A stretch of 50,765 nucleotides of DNA. Origin: Anaerolineales bacterium. Lineage in GTDB: Bacteria; Chloroflexota; Anaerolineae; Anaerolineales; Villigracilaceae. Below, piece after piece: positions 26,989 through 35,268 of the stretch. Each line of letters opens with the position of its first letter. The stretch's first letter is position 1. Location: positions 1 through 50,765 of the forward strand of contig JAHDWC010000007.1 of the NCBI GenBank assembly GCA_023382575.1, given 5' to 3'. The position numbers and the translations under genes were made by a program. Under the pieces are notes generated by a model. The model was not told where the DNA came from and searched no databases. It saw only the letters and a program-made list of their open reading frames with translations.

Positions 26989-27813
26989 TTATAATGCGCG
27001 GGACATTTGCCACTGCGAAAGTGACTCGCGTTCCATGCCGACATGCTCGAAGATGAAACCCATTTCTTCGGGATAGATGGGCGAGACGTGCCAGACTTTG
27101 CCGGGGAATTTTGCGAAGAGTGCGCGCATCAGGACCGCGCTCAAGCCTGCTCCACGTGAGCGGGCTTTGACCAACACGGACGAAATTGCCACATCCGTGG
27201 CTTCGGGATTGGTGATGAGACAATACGCGTCGTTGAGACGGAAGGCGCGTGACGGCGGCGTATGCTGCATAATGGACGTGCCCGATAACTGCCACGGCAG
27301 GTCTTTCATGCCATGATACGTGACTTGGCGTGCCACTTCACGGATGTCGATCTCTTCGATTTCCACATCTGATTCAACTGGTGGATTTTCAAGTTTGTAG
27401 CCCACCAGCCTGCGGATTTTTTTGAAGCCGATCTTTTCATACAACTTCACGCCCGCCGTGTTTTGCTCAATAACTTCAAGATACATTTCCTTCTCGCCGC
27501 GAGCTTTGGCTTCTTCGATGAGTTGTCCCATCGCCCATGTGCCCACGCCGCCACTGCGCGCATTGGACGTGATGCCCATCGCCGCAAGCCGACTCGTCCA
27601 ACCACGGCGGGCGATCATCGCCAAGCCAATGACCTCGTCATCGCGCATGAGCACGCGGCTGGCGGTCAAGTCAATGCCATCGCGGCGGATCATGGTGTGC
27701 ATGACCGCTTCGGTGATGTGAATAGGGACAAGATAGCCTTCAAAACTGCGGGTCATCAAGTCCGCGAGGAAGGGGATAGGGTGTTCGTGTGCAGATTTAA
27801 GGGTGAGATTCAT
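26989..27813 (-). CDS. GNAT family N-acetyltransferase
   Basis: 274 residues with two GNAT-like halves. The first (about 1-150) has A-R-S-G-G-V-G-T-W-A-M as the acetyl-CoA pyrophosphate loop and E-Q-N-T-A-G-V-K-L-Y-E-K-I-G-F, the standard GNAT C-terminal motif. The second (about 170-270) has S-R-G-A-G-L-S-A-V-L-M and ends in I-F-E-H-V-G-M. Tandem GNAT proteins often retain only one active half; the first looks the more canonical. It could acetylate an amino sugar, but sequence does not say so. Confidence 0.87.
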   Translation of the reverse strand: MNLTLKSAHEHPIPFLADLMTRSFEGYLVPIHITEAVMHTMIRRDGIDLTASRVLMRDDEVIGLAMIARRGWTSRLAAMGITSNARSGGVGTWAMGQLIEEAKARGEKEMYLEVIEQNTAGVKLYEKIGFKKIRRLVGYKLENPPVESDVEIEEIDIREVARQVTYHGMKDLPWQLSGTSIMQHTPPSRAFRLNDAYCLITNPEATDVAISSVLVKARSRGAGLSAVLMRALFAKFPGKVWHVSPIYPEEMGFIFEHVGMERESLSQWQMSRAL

Positions 27814-27825
27814 GAGGAAATAGGG

Positions 27826-27837
27826 AATGGTGAATAG
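27826..27837 (-). repeat. 12-mer repeat copy (inverted)
   Basis: AATGGTGAATAG at 27826-27837 is the reverse complement of two copies at 28338-28349 and 28352-28363. The three copies bracket the four-helix-bundle gene. Confidence 0.7.
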
Positions 27838-27851
27838 AGAATAGGGTGAGA

Positions 27852-28328
27852 TTAGGTATCTTCGGGTGAAATATGATTTGTGATATCTTCAGCAAAATAC
27901 TCTGTTGGTTCTTCTCGGACAGTGTAATTGGCTCCGGGTTCTTTTTCGCCACGCTTGGAACGTTTTAAGTAAGCGATATAGCCATTGATTATACGGATAA
28001 GTTCCTCGATCTGTATTTTCAGACGACTGAATAATTCGTCTGAAATGTAGTTTAAGTCATAGGCAAGCAAAAGATGAGTATAGGTTTCGGTCAAAGAACC
28101 CCGAGCAATATAACAAAAATGGACATTATCTTGATAATAAAAACGACCATGTCCTTCAGCAAGATTCGCAGGGACGCTTTGGGCTGAGCGTCGAACTTGT
28201 TGACTCAAATGCCATTTCTCATCCGCGGGCAATAGCGGCAGGACTTCTTTATAAACAACAAGGACGAAAGCCCTTGCTTTTTTCCAAGCCTCTAATGTCT
28301 CCAACCCTTGAATGTTGTCGCTGCTCAC
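27852..28328 (-). CDS. Four-helix bundle protein (S23/IVP family)
   Basis: 158 residues. L-E-A-W-K-K-A-R, L-S-Q-Q-V-R-R-S-A-Q-S-V-P-A-N-L-A-E-G and the A-R-G-S-L-T-E segment are hallmarks of the 23S rRNA intervening-sequence/S23 four-helix bundle family; many free-standing members exist away from rRNA, with unknown roles. A GTG start is used, with GGAG a few bases before; there is no ATG at this end. Short 12-mer repeats flank the gene on both sides, which suggests it arrived as a cassette. No sign of an rRNA gene, reverse transcriptase or variable-repeat pair near it. Confidence 0.88.
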   Translation of the reverse strand: MSSDNIQGLETLEAWKKARAFVLVVYKEVLPLLPADEKWHLSQQVRRSAQSVPANLAEGHGRFYYQDNVHFCYIARGSLTETYTHLLLAYDLNYISDELFSRLKIQIEELIRIINGYIAYLKRSKRGEKEPGANYTVREEPTEYFAEDITNHISPEDT

Positions 28329-28337
28329 CTCGAACTC

Positions 28338-28363
28338 CTATTCACCATTAACTATTCACCATT
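28338..28363 (+). repeat. Tandem 12-mer repeat at gene junction
   Basis: CTATTCACCATT occurs at 28338-28349 and again at 28352-28363 (period 14). The second copy contains the TAG stop of the adjacent - strand GT2 gene, so it encodes its last residues N-G-E. An inverted third copy is at 27826-27837. Confidence 0.75.
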
Positions 28364-29296
28364 TCCTGAATTATACCGAATCGGCTCCACATCCCGTTTT
28401 TTTTCTTCTTTCTTCCTTCGTTCCCTCGCGTAATAAAACGTCTCCCTCAATTGCGGCGTGACCAGACTCGTCTCACGATGTCCGATCCTTGTGCCATGAA
28501 ACTGCATAAAACGGAACCAGAAAATGGATGCAAAACTTTTCAGCAAAACTCGTTCACGGGCGGCGTGCCAAAGGTCACTCAAAATATTCGTGATCGTCAG
28601 ACGAAAGAAATCATACAAATTGAAATGCGCTTCGGGATAAATCCGCCGCAACGCCATCGCTTCGCGGCGGTAGCGATTGTAGACTCCACGCGGCGTTTCG
28701 TTGTGAATGTGGACGATCTCCGCCTCGGCGATGTAGGCGATCTTATGTCCCTGTGCTTTTGCCCATTTGCCCCATTCGAGGTCTTCGAGGCCGGTCAATG
28801 TTTCGTCGTAGGGATGTTGCTCCCATAAACTTTTGCGAATAGCAGAATTGGCATTGTTACAAAACGCCGTCACCTGATCGAGATTGCTCGCATCGGGATA
28901 CCACTGATGAAAAATCTGATGCTCGGAATATTTCGAGCCTTCGTATCCACGCTGTTTGCCGTAAGTGAGTGCAACTTGCTGATTTTGAAATGGACGCAGT
29001 AACGTTTCCAGCCAGTCGGGATAAACCGGATAGACATGTGCGCTAGCGATGACGACCAATTCGCCTCTCGCTTCGCGGACCCCGAAGTTGAGCGACCGCC
29101 CAAACGTAAACTCCGCTGACGGGATGTGGACGACCTTCGCGCCATAAGATTCGGCGATGGCAACAGTCGAATCAGTGGAGCCTGAGTCCACAAGGATGAC
29201 TTCAACATCTTTGACAGTCTGCTGTTTGATTCCCTCCAGCAGACGTCCAATATATTTCTCTTCGTTATACGCGCGGATGATGATGGAGCAATTCAT
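28352..29296 (-). CDS. Glycosyltransferase family 2
   Basis: 314 residues from the ATG at 29296; a TTG at 29335 would add unrelated residues. S-I-I-I-R-A-Y-N-E-E, D-S-G-S-T-D-S-T and S-A-H-V-Y-P (in place of the D-x-D) are typical of the rhamnosyl/galactofuranosyl-like GT2 subgroup, followed by T-G-L-E-D-L-E-W-G-K-W. The tail R-E-R-R-K-K-E-E-K-K-R is encoded by a purine run with eight A in a row (28397-28404), so it could slip. The last three codons and the stop lie in a repeat. Confidence 0.9.
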   Translation of the reverse strand: MNCSIIIRAYNEEKYIGRLLEGIKQQTVKDVEVILVDSGSTDSTVAIAESYGAKVVHIPSAEFTFGRSLNFGVREARGELVVIASAHVYPVYPDWLETLLRPFQNQQVALTYGKQRGYEGSKYSEHQIFHQWYPDASNLDQVTAFCNNANSAIRKSLWEQHPYDETLTGLEDLEWGKWAKAQGHKIAYIAEAEIVHIHNETPRGVYNRYRREAMALRRIYPEAHFNLYDFFRLTITNILSDLWHAARERVLLKSFASIFWFRFMQFHGTRIGHRETSLVTPQLRETFYYARERRKKEEKKRDVEPIRYNSGNGE

Positions 29297-29302
29297 GATT
29301 TC

Positions 29303-29308
29303 ATTGTA
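29303..29308 (-). promoter_or_regulatory. Candidate -10 (TACAAT) six bases before ATG
   Basis: On the - strand TACAAT is followed by GAAATC and the ATG at 29296. The predicted transcription start would be at the initiation codon. No ribosome site is seen. Confidence 0.4.
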
Positions 29309-29328
29309 AGAGCGAGGTGACCTCACAC

Positions 29329-30174
29329 CTACCAATTATTATCCTTTTCATAGCCCAGTTTCACCAGCAAATCACCAGCTACTTCTTTGAAGATTCTCTT
29401 ATGCTCGTTGGTGAAGTGTTTCTTCCACTCGCCGGTTTTGCCAGAGCGGAAGGTCGGGGATTTTTTCGGGTTGATGGAAGCTTCGAGGGAATCCAGGATC
29501 AACTGTCGGGGAGCTTGAAGCGTGACCCGGCTGAGGAGGTGATCCATAATAGAGGTGAGAGTCGCTTCGCGGTGGTGGATCAAGTCTTCGAAGTGAATTG
29601 TCAACACTTCTTTATGGTCAAGCCAGCCAAGATAAGGCGCAAAACGTTCGGCAATATTCGGGAACTCGATATTCGTGTCTGTGCGCCCAAGGATGCTGAC
29701 CTTTAATCGCGCGTCGAAATCAGGCAGAGACTTGTAATATTCGTGATGGACATGACGCGCTTCCATGTCGGTGACGTAGAAGACGTGCGAGACAACCACA
29801 TCGCGCGGGTCGCGGAAGATGAAATACGGCGCGAATTTTTCCGAGCACACGCGAGCGACAGATTCGGGTCTGGCAAAGAGATGCGCCGAAGCAATATCGC
29901 GCGGGCGAAGTGAGTCGAGCCAATTCAAAGCCTGTTGTGGATCGCGCTTTTTTCCGCTTTCGCCTTCGTATTCGGCGTAGAACGAATGCACCCGTCTGGC
30001 ATACGGCGCGACGTTGGCAAAGCCGAGCAAAATCTGGTCGAGCAGGTGCGTGCCACTTTTGGGGAAAGAAATTCCGAGCAGGGCAGGCAGATTTGCAGAT
30101 TGCGAAATGAACCGCAGGCGTTGCATTCCTTTTTCGGCGTGATACACTGTAGAACGTAGGAACGATTTCAGCAT
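29329..30174 (-). CDS. Sulfotransferase
   Basis: 281 residues from the ATG at 30174 (a TTG six codons earlier is weaker). All three PAPS features are classic: I-S-F-P-K-S-G-T-H (35-43), F-I-F-R-D-P-R-D in the middle, and T-F-R-S-G-K-T-G-E-W near the C-terminus, matching the R-K-G-x-x-G-D-W motif of cytosolic sulfotransferases. It ends L-V-K-L-G-Y-E-K-D-N-N-W, nearly identical to the ends of the enzymes at 34369 and 42809. Closest in this window to 34369-35223. Acceptor unknown. Confidence 0.9.
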   Translation of the reverse strand: MLKSFLRSTVYHAEKGMQRLRFISQSANLPALLGISFPKSGTHLLDQILLGFANVAPYARRVHSFYAEYEGESGKKRDPQQALNWLDSLRPRDIASAHLFARPESVARVCSEKFAPYFIFRDPRDVVVSHVFYVTDMEARHVHHEYYKSLPDFDARLKVSILGRTDTNIEFPNIAERFAPYLGWLDHKEVLTIHFEDLIHHREATLTSIMDHLLSRVTLQAPRQLILDSLEASINPKKSPTFRSGKTGEWKKHFTNEHKRIFKEVAGDLLVKLGYEKDNNW

Positions 30175-30247
30175 GGAGGTATTTAACCACAAATTCCACG
30201 CGAGACCCGCGCGCGATTTCAGGGTTTAATACCGTGAGGAAAACCCA

Positions 30248-30841
30248 TTGAAACTGACCATTTTCAACACCCCCATTATCAGTCCGCTGCTGCGGCTTAT
30301 CAGCAACATTTTGATGTGGATCGCAGGCTGGCGCGTGGAAGGGAAATTGCCCGACCTGCCAAAATATCTCATCGTCGGCGCGCCTCACACCTCGAACTGG
30401 GATTTTCTCCTGTTTCTGGGAGTCATCTTTCGCCTGAAAGCAAATGTCAAATACATGGGCAAAGCGGAGCTGTTCCGCAGTCCGCTCGGCTGGTTCTTTT
30501 ACTGGTGCGGCGGCATTCCAGTGGACAGGAAAAAGTCCACGGGGTTGGTGGAGCAAATGGTCGAGGCGTGCAACAAATCTGAGAGGTTCATCCTCACCAT
30601 CGCCCCCGAAGGGACGCGTCACGGCGTGAAGGAATGGAAGCGCGGCTTTTATCACATTGCCAAAGGTGCGGGGATTCCCATCGTCATGGCCAAAGTTGAC
30701 AGCAAAAAGAAAGCCATGCATGTGGGTGATATTTTCTATTTGACCGACGATATGGAAGCGGATATGAAAGCCATTCAGAATCGCTTCACCGGTATGGTGG
30801 GCATCAATCCGCGCAAGAAGTACATCACGCTGGAAAGTTGA
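30248..30841 (+). CDS. PlsC-like acyltransferase
   Basis: 197 residues. The acyltransferase motif H47-T-S-N-W-D52 (H-x4-D), F-Y-W-C-G-G-I-P-V-D-R (motif II) and A-P-E121-G-T-R (motif III) are complete, so it is probably an active lysophosphatidate-type or related acyltransferase at the membrane face. The start is a TTG with GAGGAAAA 6 bases upstream; no ATG fits. Together with 30914 it forms a + strand island. It could acylate a phospholipid or a lipid-linked glycan; sequence alone does not decide. Confidence 0.9.
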   Translation: MKLTIFNTPIISPLLRLISNILMWIAGWRVEGKLPDLPKYLIVGAPHTSNWDFLLFLGVIFRLKANVKYMGKAELFRSPLGWFFYWCGGIPVDRKKSTGLVEQMVEACNKSERFILTIAPEGTRHGVKEWKRGFYHIAKGAGIPIVMAKVDSKKKAMHVGDIFYLTDDMEADMKAIQNRFTGMVGINPRKKYITLES

Positions 30842-30849
30842 CCAAACAA

Positions 30850-30878
30850 TTGCGCCGCTTTCACGTTGATGCTATACT
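30850..30878 (+). promoter_or_regulatory. Candidate promoter of the diguanylate cyclase
   Basis: TTGCGC (30850-30855), a 17-bp spacer and TATACT (30873-30878) lie in the 72-bp gap before the ATG at 30914. The -10 is good, the -35 partial. Confidence 0.45.
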
Positions 30879-30913
30879 TTAAATACACGCTTCGATAGAG
30901 CCGTTCTTTAAAG

Positions 30914-32650
30914 ATGAATTCGCTTCATCCTGAAAAGAAACTTGAAAGTGGGGAGGGCTATGAGTTCTATCGCCAAATTTATGAAAACAGCATGGATGCC
31001 ATTCTCCTGACAGCACCAGACGGCAGGATTCTCGCCGCCAACCCTGCCGCTTGCGCAATGTTCGGACAGTGCGAGGACGATATAAAGAAGGTTGGGCGAG
31101 CCGGAGTTGTGGATGTTACCGATCCGCAACTCCGTGAGCTTTTAAAAAAGCGGGATGCCTCCGGGCATGTCAAGGGAGAGTTGATCGGCATACGAAAAGA
31201 TGGGACAAGGTTTCCCATTGAATTTTCATCATCCATCTTCAAAGATCAGCACGGAGAATCGCGAACAAGCATGATCATCCGCGATATTTCCGAGCGCAAG
31301 CGCATGGAGTCTCATCTTGAGCAGACCAATGAACGTCTGCAAGCCCTGATCGAAAACCTACCCGATGCGATCTATACATTTGACTTAAAAGAACGCAAAA
31401 CCACCAACTTCAACCGAACTTCCTTTTTAGGGTACAGCTACGAAGAACTGAATGAACCCGGTTATTTATTGACAAGAATCCATCCTGACGATGTGGAAGA
31501 AGTGTCTGCCTATTGGCAGAGGGTCATGCGCGGAGAAGCCTCTGAAAGCTTCGAATATCGCCTGCAAAATAAGGATGAGCAATGGGAGTGGATAGACAGT
31601 TGCAGCATCCCCATTGCCAGCAATCCAGATGGAACGCCCAAAGAGATCATGGTCATCCTGCGGGTGATCACAGGCAGGATGATGACAGAGGAGCAGCTCT
31701 CTTATCACGCCAGGATTTTGGAAAATGTGAACGATGTGATCATCGGCACCGACGAGAACTTTGTCATCCGATATTGGAATTTTGCAGCAGAGCATGCTTT
31801 TGGCTGGAAGGCAGAAGAAGTCATCGGGAAGATCGTAGGTGAGGTATTGCGAACCGTTTACAGCGAGGGCGGACGCGAAGAATCCATACGCCAGATCAAT
31901 GAAACCGGCATGTGGAAAGGAGAAGTCATCCAATTCACAAAGGATGAACGCCCCCTTAACATCGACGCAAATATCATGATGATCCGTAACAGTGCGGGAA
32001 AAGTGGTTGGTTTCGTGTCGGCAAATCGCGATATTACCCGGCGTAAACAGGCCGAAGAAAAATTACAGCAAGCCAAGGATGCCGTCGAAGCAACCAACGC
32101 GGAACTTCAACAGGCATTGACGCGCGAACAATTGCTGGCGCGCACAGACGGATTGACCGGCTTGTTCAACCGCCGCCATTTCTTTTCGCTGGCCGAGCAG
32201 GTATTCGCCGTTTCAACTCGTTATCGAACGCCGATCTCCATCATCATTTTCGACATCGATCACTTCAAACTGGTTAACGACCGTTGGGGACATCATATGG
32301 GAGATAATATTCTGAAACACATTGCCCGTATTTCACTTGAACAGGTCCGCGAGGCAGATGTGCTTGCCCGATACGGCGGAGAAGAGTTCATCGTCCTGTT
32401 GCCAAACAGCAACGCCGATGAAGCCTTTAGCGTCGCGGAACGCATCCGCAAGAATGTGATGTCCTATCGTATCGACCCTAAAAAAACGCAGGCGGGCATC
32501 ACCGTCAGCGCAGGCATTGCCGAAAAAAGCATGAAGATGACAACTCTCGATCACCTCATCCGCTGTGCCGACCAGGCGCTGTACACCGCCAAGGAGTCCG
32601 GGCGGAACTGCGTGAAAATCTACCGTGGAGTCAGTTGGGGATTGGGATAG
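30914..32650 (+). CDS. Triple-PAS diguanylate cyclase (GGDEF)
   Basis: 578 residues, no membrane helix. Three PAS/PAC units (about 20-130, 138-260, 267-385), each closing with a P-A-C-like strand such as I-I-R-D-I-S-E-R-K-R, then a short coiled coil and a GGDEF domain (about 410-575). The active site reads G488-G-E-E-F492, an active variant, and the inhibitory I-site R479-E-A-D482 stands five residues upstream, so the enzyme should make c-di-GMP and be feedback-inhibited. No EAL domain. c-di-GMP commonly governs exopolysaccharide output; its place inside a glycan locus fits that, as inference. Confidence 0.94.
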   Translation: MNSLHPEKKLESGEGYEFYRQIYENSMDAILLTAPDGRILAANPAACAMFGQCEDDIKKVGRAGVVDVTDPQLRELLKKRDASGHVKGELIGIRKDGTRFPIEFSSSIFKDQHGESRTSMIIRDISERKRMESHLEQTNERLQALIENLPDAIYTFDLKERKTTNFNRTSFLGYSYEELNEPGYLLTRIHPDDVEEVSAYWQRVMRGEASESFEYRLQNKDEQWEWIDSCSIPIASNPDGTPKEIMVILRVITGRMMTEEQLSYHARILENVNDVIIGTDENFVIRYWNFAAEHAFGWKAEEVIGKIVGEVLRTVYSEGGREESIRQINETGMWKGEVIQFTKDERPLNIDANIMMIRNSAGKVVGFVSANRDITRRKQAEEKLQQAKDAVEATNAELQQALTREQLLARTDGLTGLFNRRHFFSLAEQVFAVSTRYRTPISIIIFDIDHFKLVNDRWGHHMGDNILKHIARISLEQVREADVLARYGGEEFIVLLPNSNADEAFSVAERIRKNVMSYRIDPKKTQAGITVSAGIAEKSMKMTTLDHLIRCADQALYTAKESGRNCVKIYRGVSWGLG

Positions 32651-32684
32651 CAGCCGCTTGCGCTTCTTTCCGTAAGTGGAGTTT

Positions 32685-34301
32685 CTATTCTTCCAGTAAG
32701 AAATCGCCAGCCTTGAGCAAACCATCCAGGATCACCTGCATAGACTTGGACTTAAGCAAATCATCCAAGTCAAACGTCTTCAACCTAGTCTGCGTCACAC
32801 GCACAGATGGCTCAAGAAAATCGCCCAACGGCAGGGATGTGCGATACAACTGATAATATAAAAATCGTCTCGCGTTGCGCTTGAACTCGGCAGGTACATC
32901 GATCGTCTCAGCCGTCAAAAATTCCTTCATCCTGGCTCGTACCTCATCCACCGTCTGCGGGAAGAATACAGTGGGATATTGCGTGAAGCGTGCCTTGCCT
33001 GCGCATAAGACCGCCGCGCCCATAATGGACGCTTCCAATCCAATGGTTGAGTTGTAAACCATCACGAACTTGGATTTCGCGATCAAATCATATGAACTTA
33101 GTGTTTCATTTGGCGGGATAAAAATAACATTCGGCAAACGCGTGACGTTATTCGCATCCACCCACCCACCGACAGTTTCGCGGCTAGCCTTGCGGACACG
33201 CAACTCGTCCGGGTGCGCACGGATGACGAATAAGGTTTCTGGATGTTCCCTGATAACGTCAAGCGCCAGATCCAGCCAATCGAACATATCCTCAAAAACA
33301 GTGTTGGCATGCGGCTGACTGGTATCAAAAATGACGTTGGTAAAGATGGGCACGATCTGTTTGAACCCAGCCGCCTTTTTCAAAAACTCTTCATCCAGTC
33401 CCTTCATGTCCGCCCAGAATTTGATGCCCGCCATTGTGAAATCACCCTGGAAGCGTTTGGCGAGATAGGCATCCAGCTTGGCGTTTTGCGCCTCATTCAT
33501 CTCAAATGAAGCTGGCACATGGATCGGGGAAGCGGTCGCTTCGCCTTCGGTGAAGAACACTGTCGCGGGTTGAAACCCTACTTCGTGAGTCAAGACGCGC
33601 AATCCGCGCTTTTTAGCGAGATAACGAGCAGTCGCTTCGGGGTAGAACTGTCCGTTGAAAACCACCACCAAACGCGGATTTGTCTCATCGAGAAATTTTG
33701 AGAACTCCTGCGCCACATTCCACGTGGACAAAATATATTCGCGCAAAAGATAACGCGTATTTTCATCGTCATTCAAGTGATGGATACGCAGAATCCAACG
33801 CAAGGCAGGCAGACAAAGCGGACCAAGGGGAACCTCTTGAAAGTGGAAAGCGGAAAGTTCTGGAACAGAAAGCGACGAGATCTGCGAAGCAAGCTCAAGG
33901 TCGCGCTGAAAGTTAAACCAATGAACCTGCGACTTTTGGCCTTCCACCTGTGACGGCACTCCCGCATACAATGCCTTCGATTGCATCAAACATGATTTGC
34001 ATGGCATCTCTTTATGTGGGTTGTCGCGATTCGTGCCAAGCACACATTTGCTCATGCCGGAATTGCAGGCAAAATACGCCACAGGGATACCCTGCAAGCG
34101 CAATGCCCAGGTGGTTAAAAGATGAAAACCGCTGTTCCACGAAAGATCGTCGATGCCCGTAGAGGCTTTGAAGAAAACAACTGGCGCACCATTTGGCTGA
34201 GGTTCTTTGCGAGCCACCTCACGCGCAACCGATGCGATTTTGAGATTATTGAGTCTGCGGACCAGTCCGCGTTTGATGCGTTGGGTGAAAAATTCTTTCA
34301 T
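32685..34301 (-). CDS. GT-B-like polysaccharide protein, Cys cluster
   Basis: 538 residues, no membrane helix. The C-terminal half has F-V-I-R-A-H-P-D-E and N-E-T-L-S-S-Y-D-L-I-A-K-S-K-F-V-M-V-Y-N-S-T-I-G-L-E-A, as in KpsC/KpsS-type and other capsule polysaccharide biosynthesis GT-B proteins; this supports a cytosolic glycosyltransferase. The N-terminal half is unusual in carrying C-N-S-G-M-S-K-C and, after about 15 residues, P-C-K-S-C, four to five Cys that could bind a metal. Its promoter seems to lie right after a terminator (34335-34363), so it starts a new unit. Confidence 0.72.
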   Translation of the reverse strand: MKEFFTQRIKRGLVRRLNNLKIASVAREVARKEPQPNGAPVVFFKASTGIDDLSWNSGFHLLTTWALRLQGIPVAYFACNSGMSKCVLGTNRDNPHKEMPCKSCLMQSKALYAGVPSQVEGQKSQVHWFNFQRDLELASQISSLSVPELSAFHFQEVPLGPLCLPALRWILRIHHLNDDENTRYLLREYILSTWNVAQEFSKFLDETNPRLVVVFNGQFYPEATARYLAKKRGLRVLTHEVGFQPATVFFTEGEATASPIHVPASFEMNEAQNAKLDAYLAKRFQGDFTMAGIKFWADMKGLDEEFLKKAAGFKQIVPIFTNVIFDTSQPHANTVFEDMFDWLDLALDVIREHPETLFVIRAHPDELRVRKASRETVGGWVDANNVTRLPNVIFIPPNETLSSYDLIAKSKFVMVYNSTIGLEASIMGAAVLCAGKARFTQYPTVFFPQTVDEVRARMKEFLTAETIDVPAEFKRNARRFLYYQLYRTSLPLGDFLEPSVRVTQTRLKTFDLDDLLKSKSMQVILDGLLKAGDFLLEE

Positions 34302-34310
34302 GTTGAGTAA

Positions 34311-34319
34311 ATTGTATCA
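34311..34319 (-). promoter_or_regulatory. Candidate extended -10 (TGATACAAT)
   Basis: On the - strand TGATACAAT ends at 34311, nine bases before the ATG at 34301, and follows a terminator. This fits a promoter with an almost absent leader. Confidence 0.45.
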
Positions 34320-34334
34320 GAGAGATTCAGAGAT

Positions 34335-34363
34335 AAAAATGGGACTGTTTTGCTCAGTCCCAT
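34335..34363 (-). terminator. Intrinsic terminator
   Basis: Read on the - strand: a perfect 9-bp stem ATGGGACTG / CAGTCCCAT, 7-base loop, then TTTTT-like run (TTTTTATC with the last stem base). It starts 6 bases after the stop of the sulfotransferase gene at 34369. Confidence 0.85.
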
Positions 34364-34368
34364 GATGT

Positions 34369-35223
34369 TTACCAATCGTTGTTCTTTTCGTAGCCCAGCC
34401 TCACCAACAAATCTCCCGCCACATCTTTGAAAAGCTTTTTGTGCTCTTCGGTGAAATGCTGTGTCCAGCCGCCGGTTTTGCCCGAGCGGAAGGTGTGACT
34501 CTTCTTTGGCTGAATGGCTTCCACCAAAATGGACAATGCTTTTTCTCGCAGAGTTGGAATTTTGTAACCGGTCTTTTCCACTTCATCAAGCATGGCAAGC
34601 AACGTCACATCGCGGTTGTTGATCAGGTCTTCGAAGCGCAGGCACATCACATGTTTTTGTTCCAGCCATTGAAAGACGCCTTCATATCTCTGCCTGACGC
34701 TGACCATCTTTAGTCCATCTTTTTCAATACCAGCGATGGCTACTTTCAGCCTCGCGCCAAAATCGGGCAGGGAATTATAGTACGCGTGCATTCCATGTTC
34801 TTCGTGCATGTCAGTAGCAAAGAAGACTTGCGAAACCAACATATCCCGTGGGTCGCGATAGATAAAATAATTGACGCGATTGGGCTGACACAACACCGCC
34901 ACATTCTCCGGCGACGCTTCCACATAGCCCCAGCCGATAACACCTTGAGGAACCTTCTTCAAGTCTGTGGCAATATCTTTGGCATCACGCCGCCCGCCTT
35001 CGTATTTGACCGTTCGTATCGGGTCGGCATCCACATACTTGTACGGCATGATCTGTGTAAAGCCATTGAGAATTTGAAGCAGCAAATGGGATCCGCTCTT
35101 AGGCTTGGAGTTGCCAAAGATGGGCGGCGCATCATGGAAAGACAGGCGCTTCCATCTTGCCATGGCTTGAGCGGTTTTCCCATAAGGGCGGAGCGTACGA
35201 CGAAGGTTTTGTTTAATTCCCAT
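34369..35223 (-). CDS. Sulfotransferase
   Basis: 284 residues from the ATG at 35223, two codons after a TTG. PAPS motifs: N-S-K-P-K-S-G-S-H, Y-F-I-Y-R-D-P-R-D and T-F-R-S-G-K-T-G-G-W. C-terminus L-V-R-L-G-Y-E-K-N-N-D-W. It is the closest relative in the window of 29329-30174 and shares the K-K-S-x-T-F-R segment. A 28-bp palindrome lies between its start and the end of neuB. Its terminator is at 34335-34363, so the neuB-containing unit probably ends here. Confidence 0.9.
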   Translation of the reverse strand: MGIKQNLRRTLRPYGKTAQAMARWKRLSFHDAPPIFGNSKPKSGSHLLLQILNGFTQIMPYKYVDADPIRTVKYEGGRRDAKDIATDLKKVPQGVIGWGYVEASPENVAVLCQPNRVNYFIYRDPRDMLVSQVFFATDMHEEHGMHAYYNSLPDFGARLKVAIAGIEKDGLKMVSVRQRYEGVFQWLEQKHVMCLRFEDLINNRDVTLLAMLDEVEKTGYKIPTLREKALSILVEAIQPKKSHTFRSGKTGGWTQHFTEEHKKLFKDVAGDLLVRLGYEKNNDW

Positions 35224-35233
35224 GTTCAAACCT

Positions 35234-35261
35234 GTAGGGGCGACTCGCGAGTCGCCCCTAC
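35234..35261. repeat. 28-bp perfect palindrome
   Basis: The left half GTAGGGGCGACTCG at 35234-35247 is followed directly by its exact reverse complement (35248-35261). A related 28-bp palindrome with the same GTAGGG...CTAC edges is at 42777-42804. It is intergenic between the neuB gene and a sulfotransferase. This looks like a dispersed REP-type element rather than a terminator, as no T run follows. Confidence 0.85.
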
Positions 35262-35268
35262 TAAAACT

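Noticed and set aside
27852-28328. Diversity-generating retroelement accessory protein (Avd)
   Set aside because: The four-helix bundle family includes Avd, but no reverse transcriptase or template/variable repeat pair is in the window.
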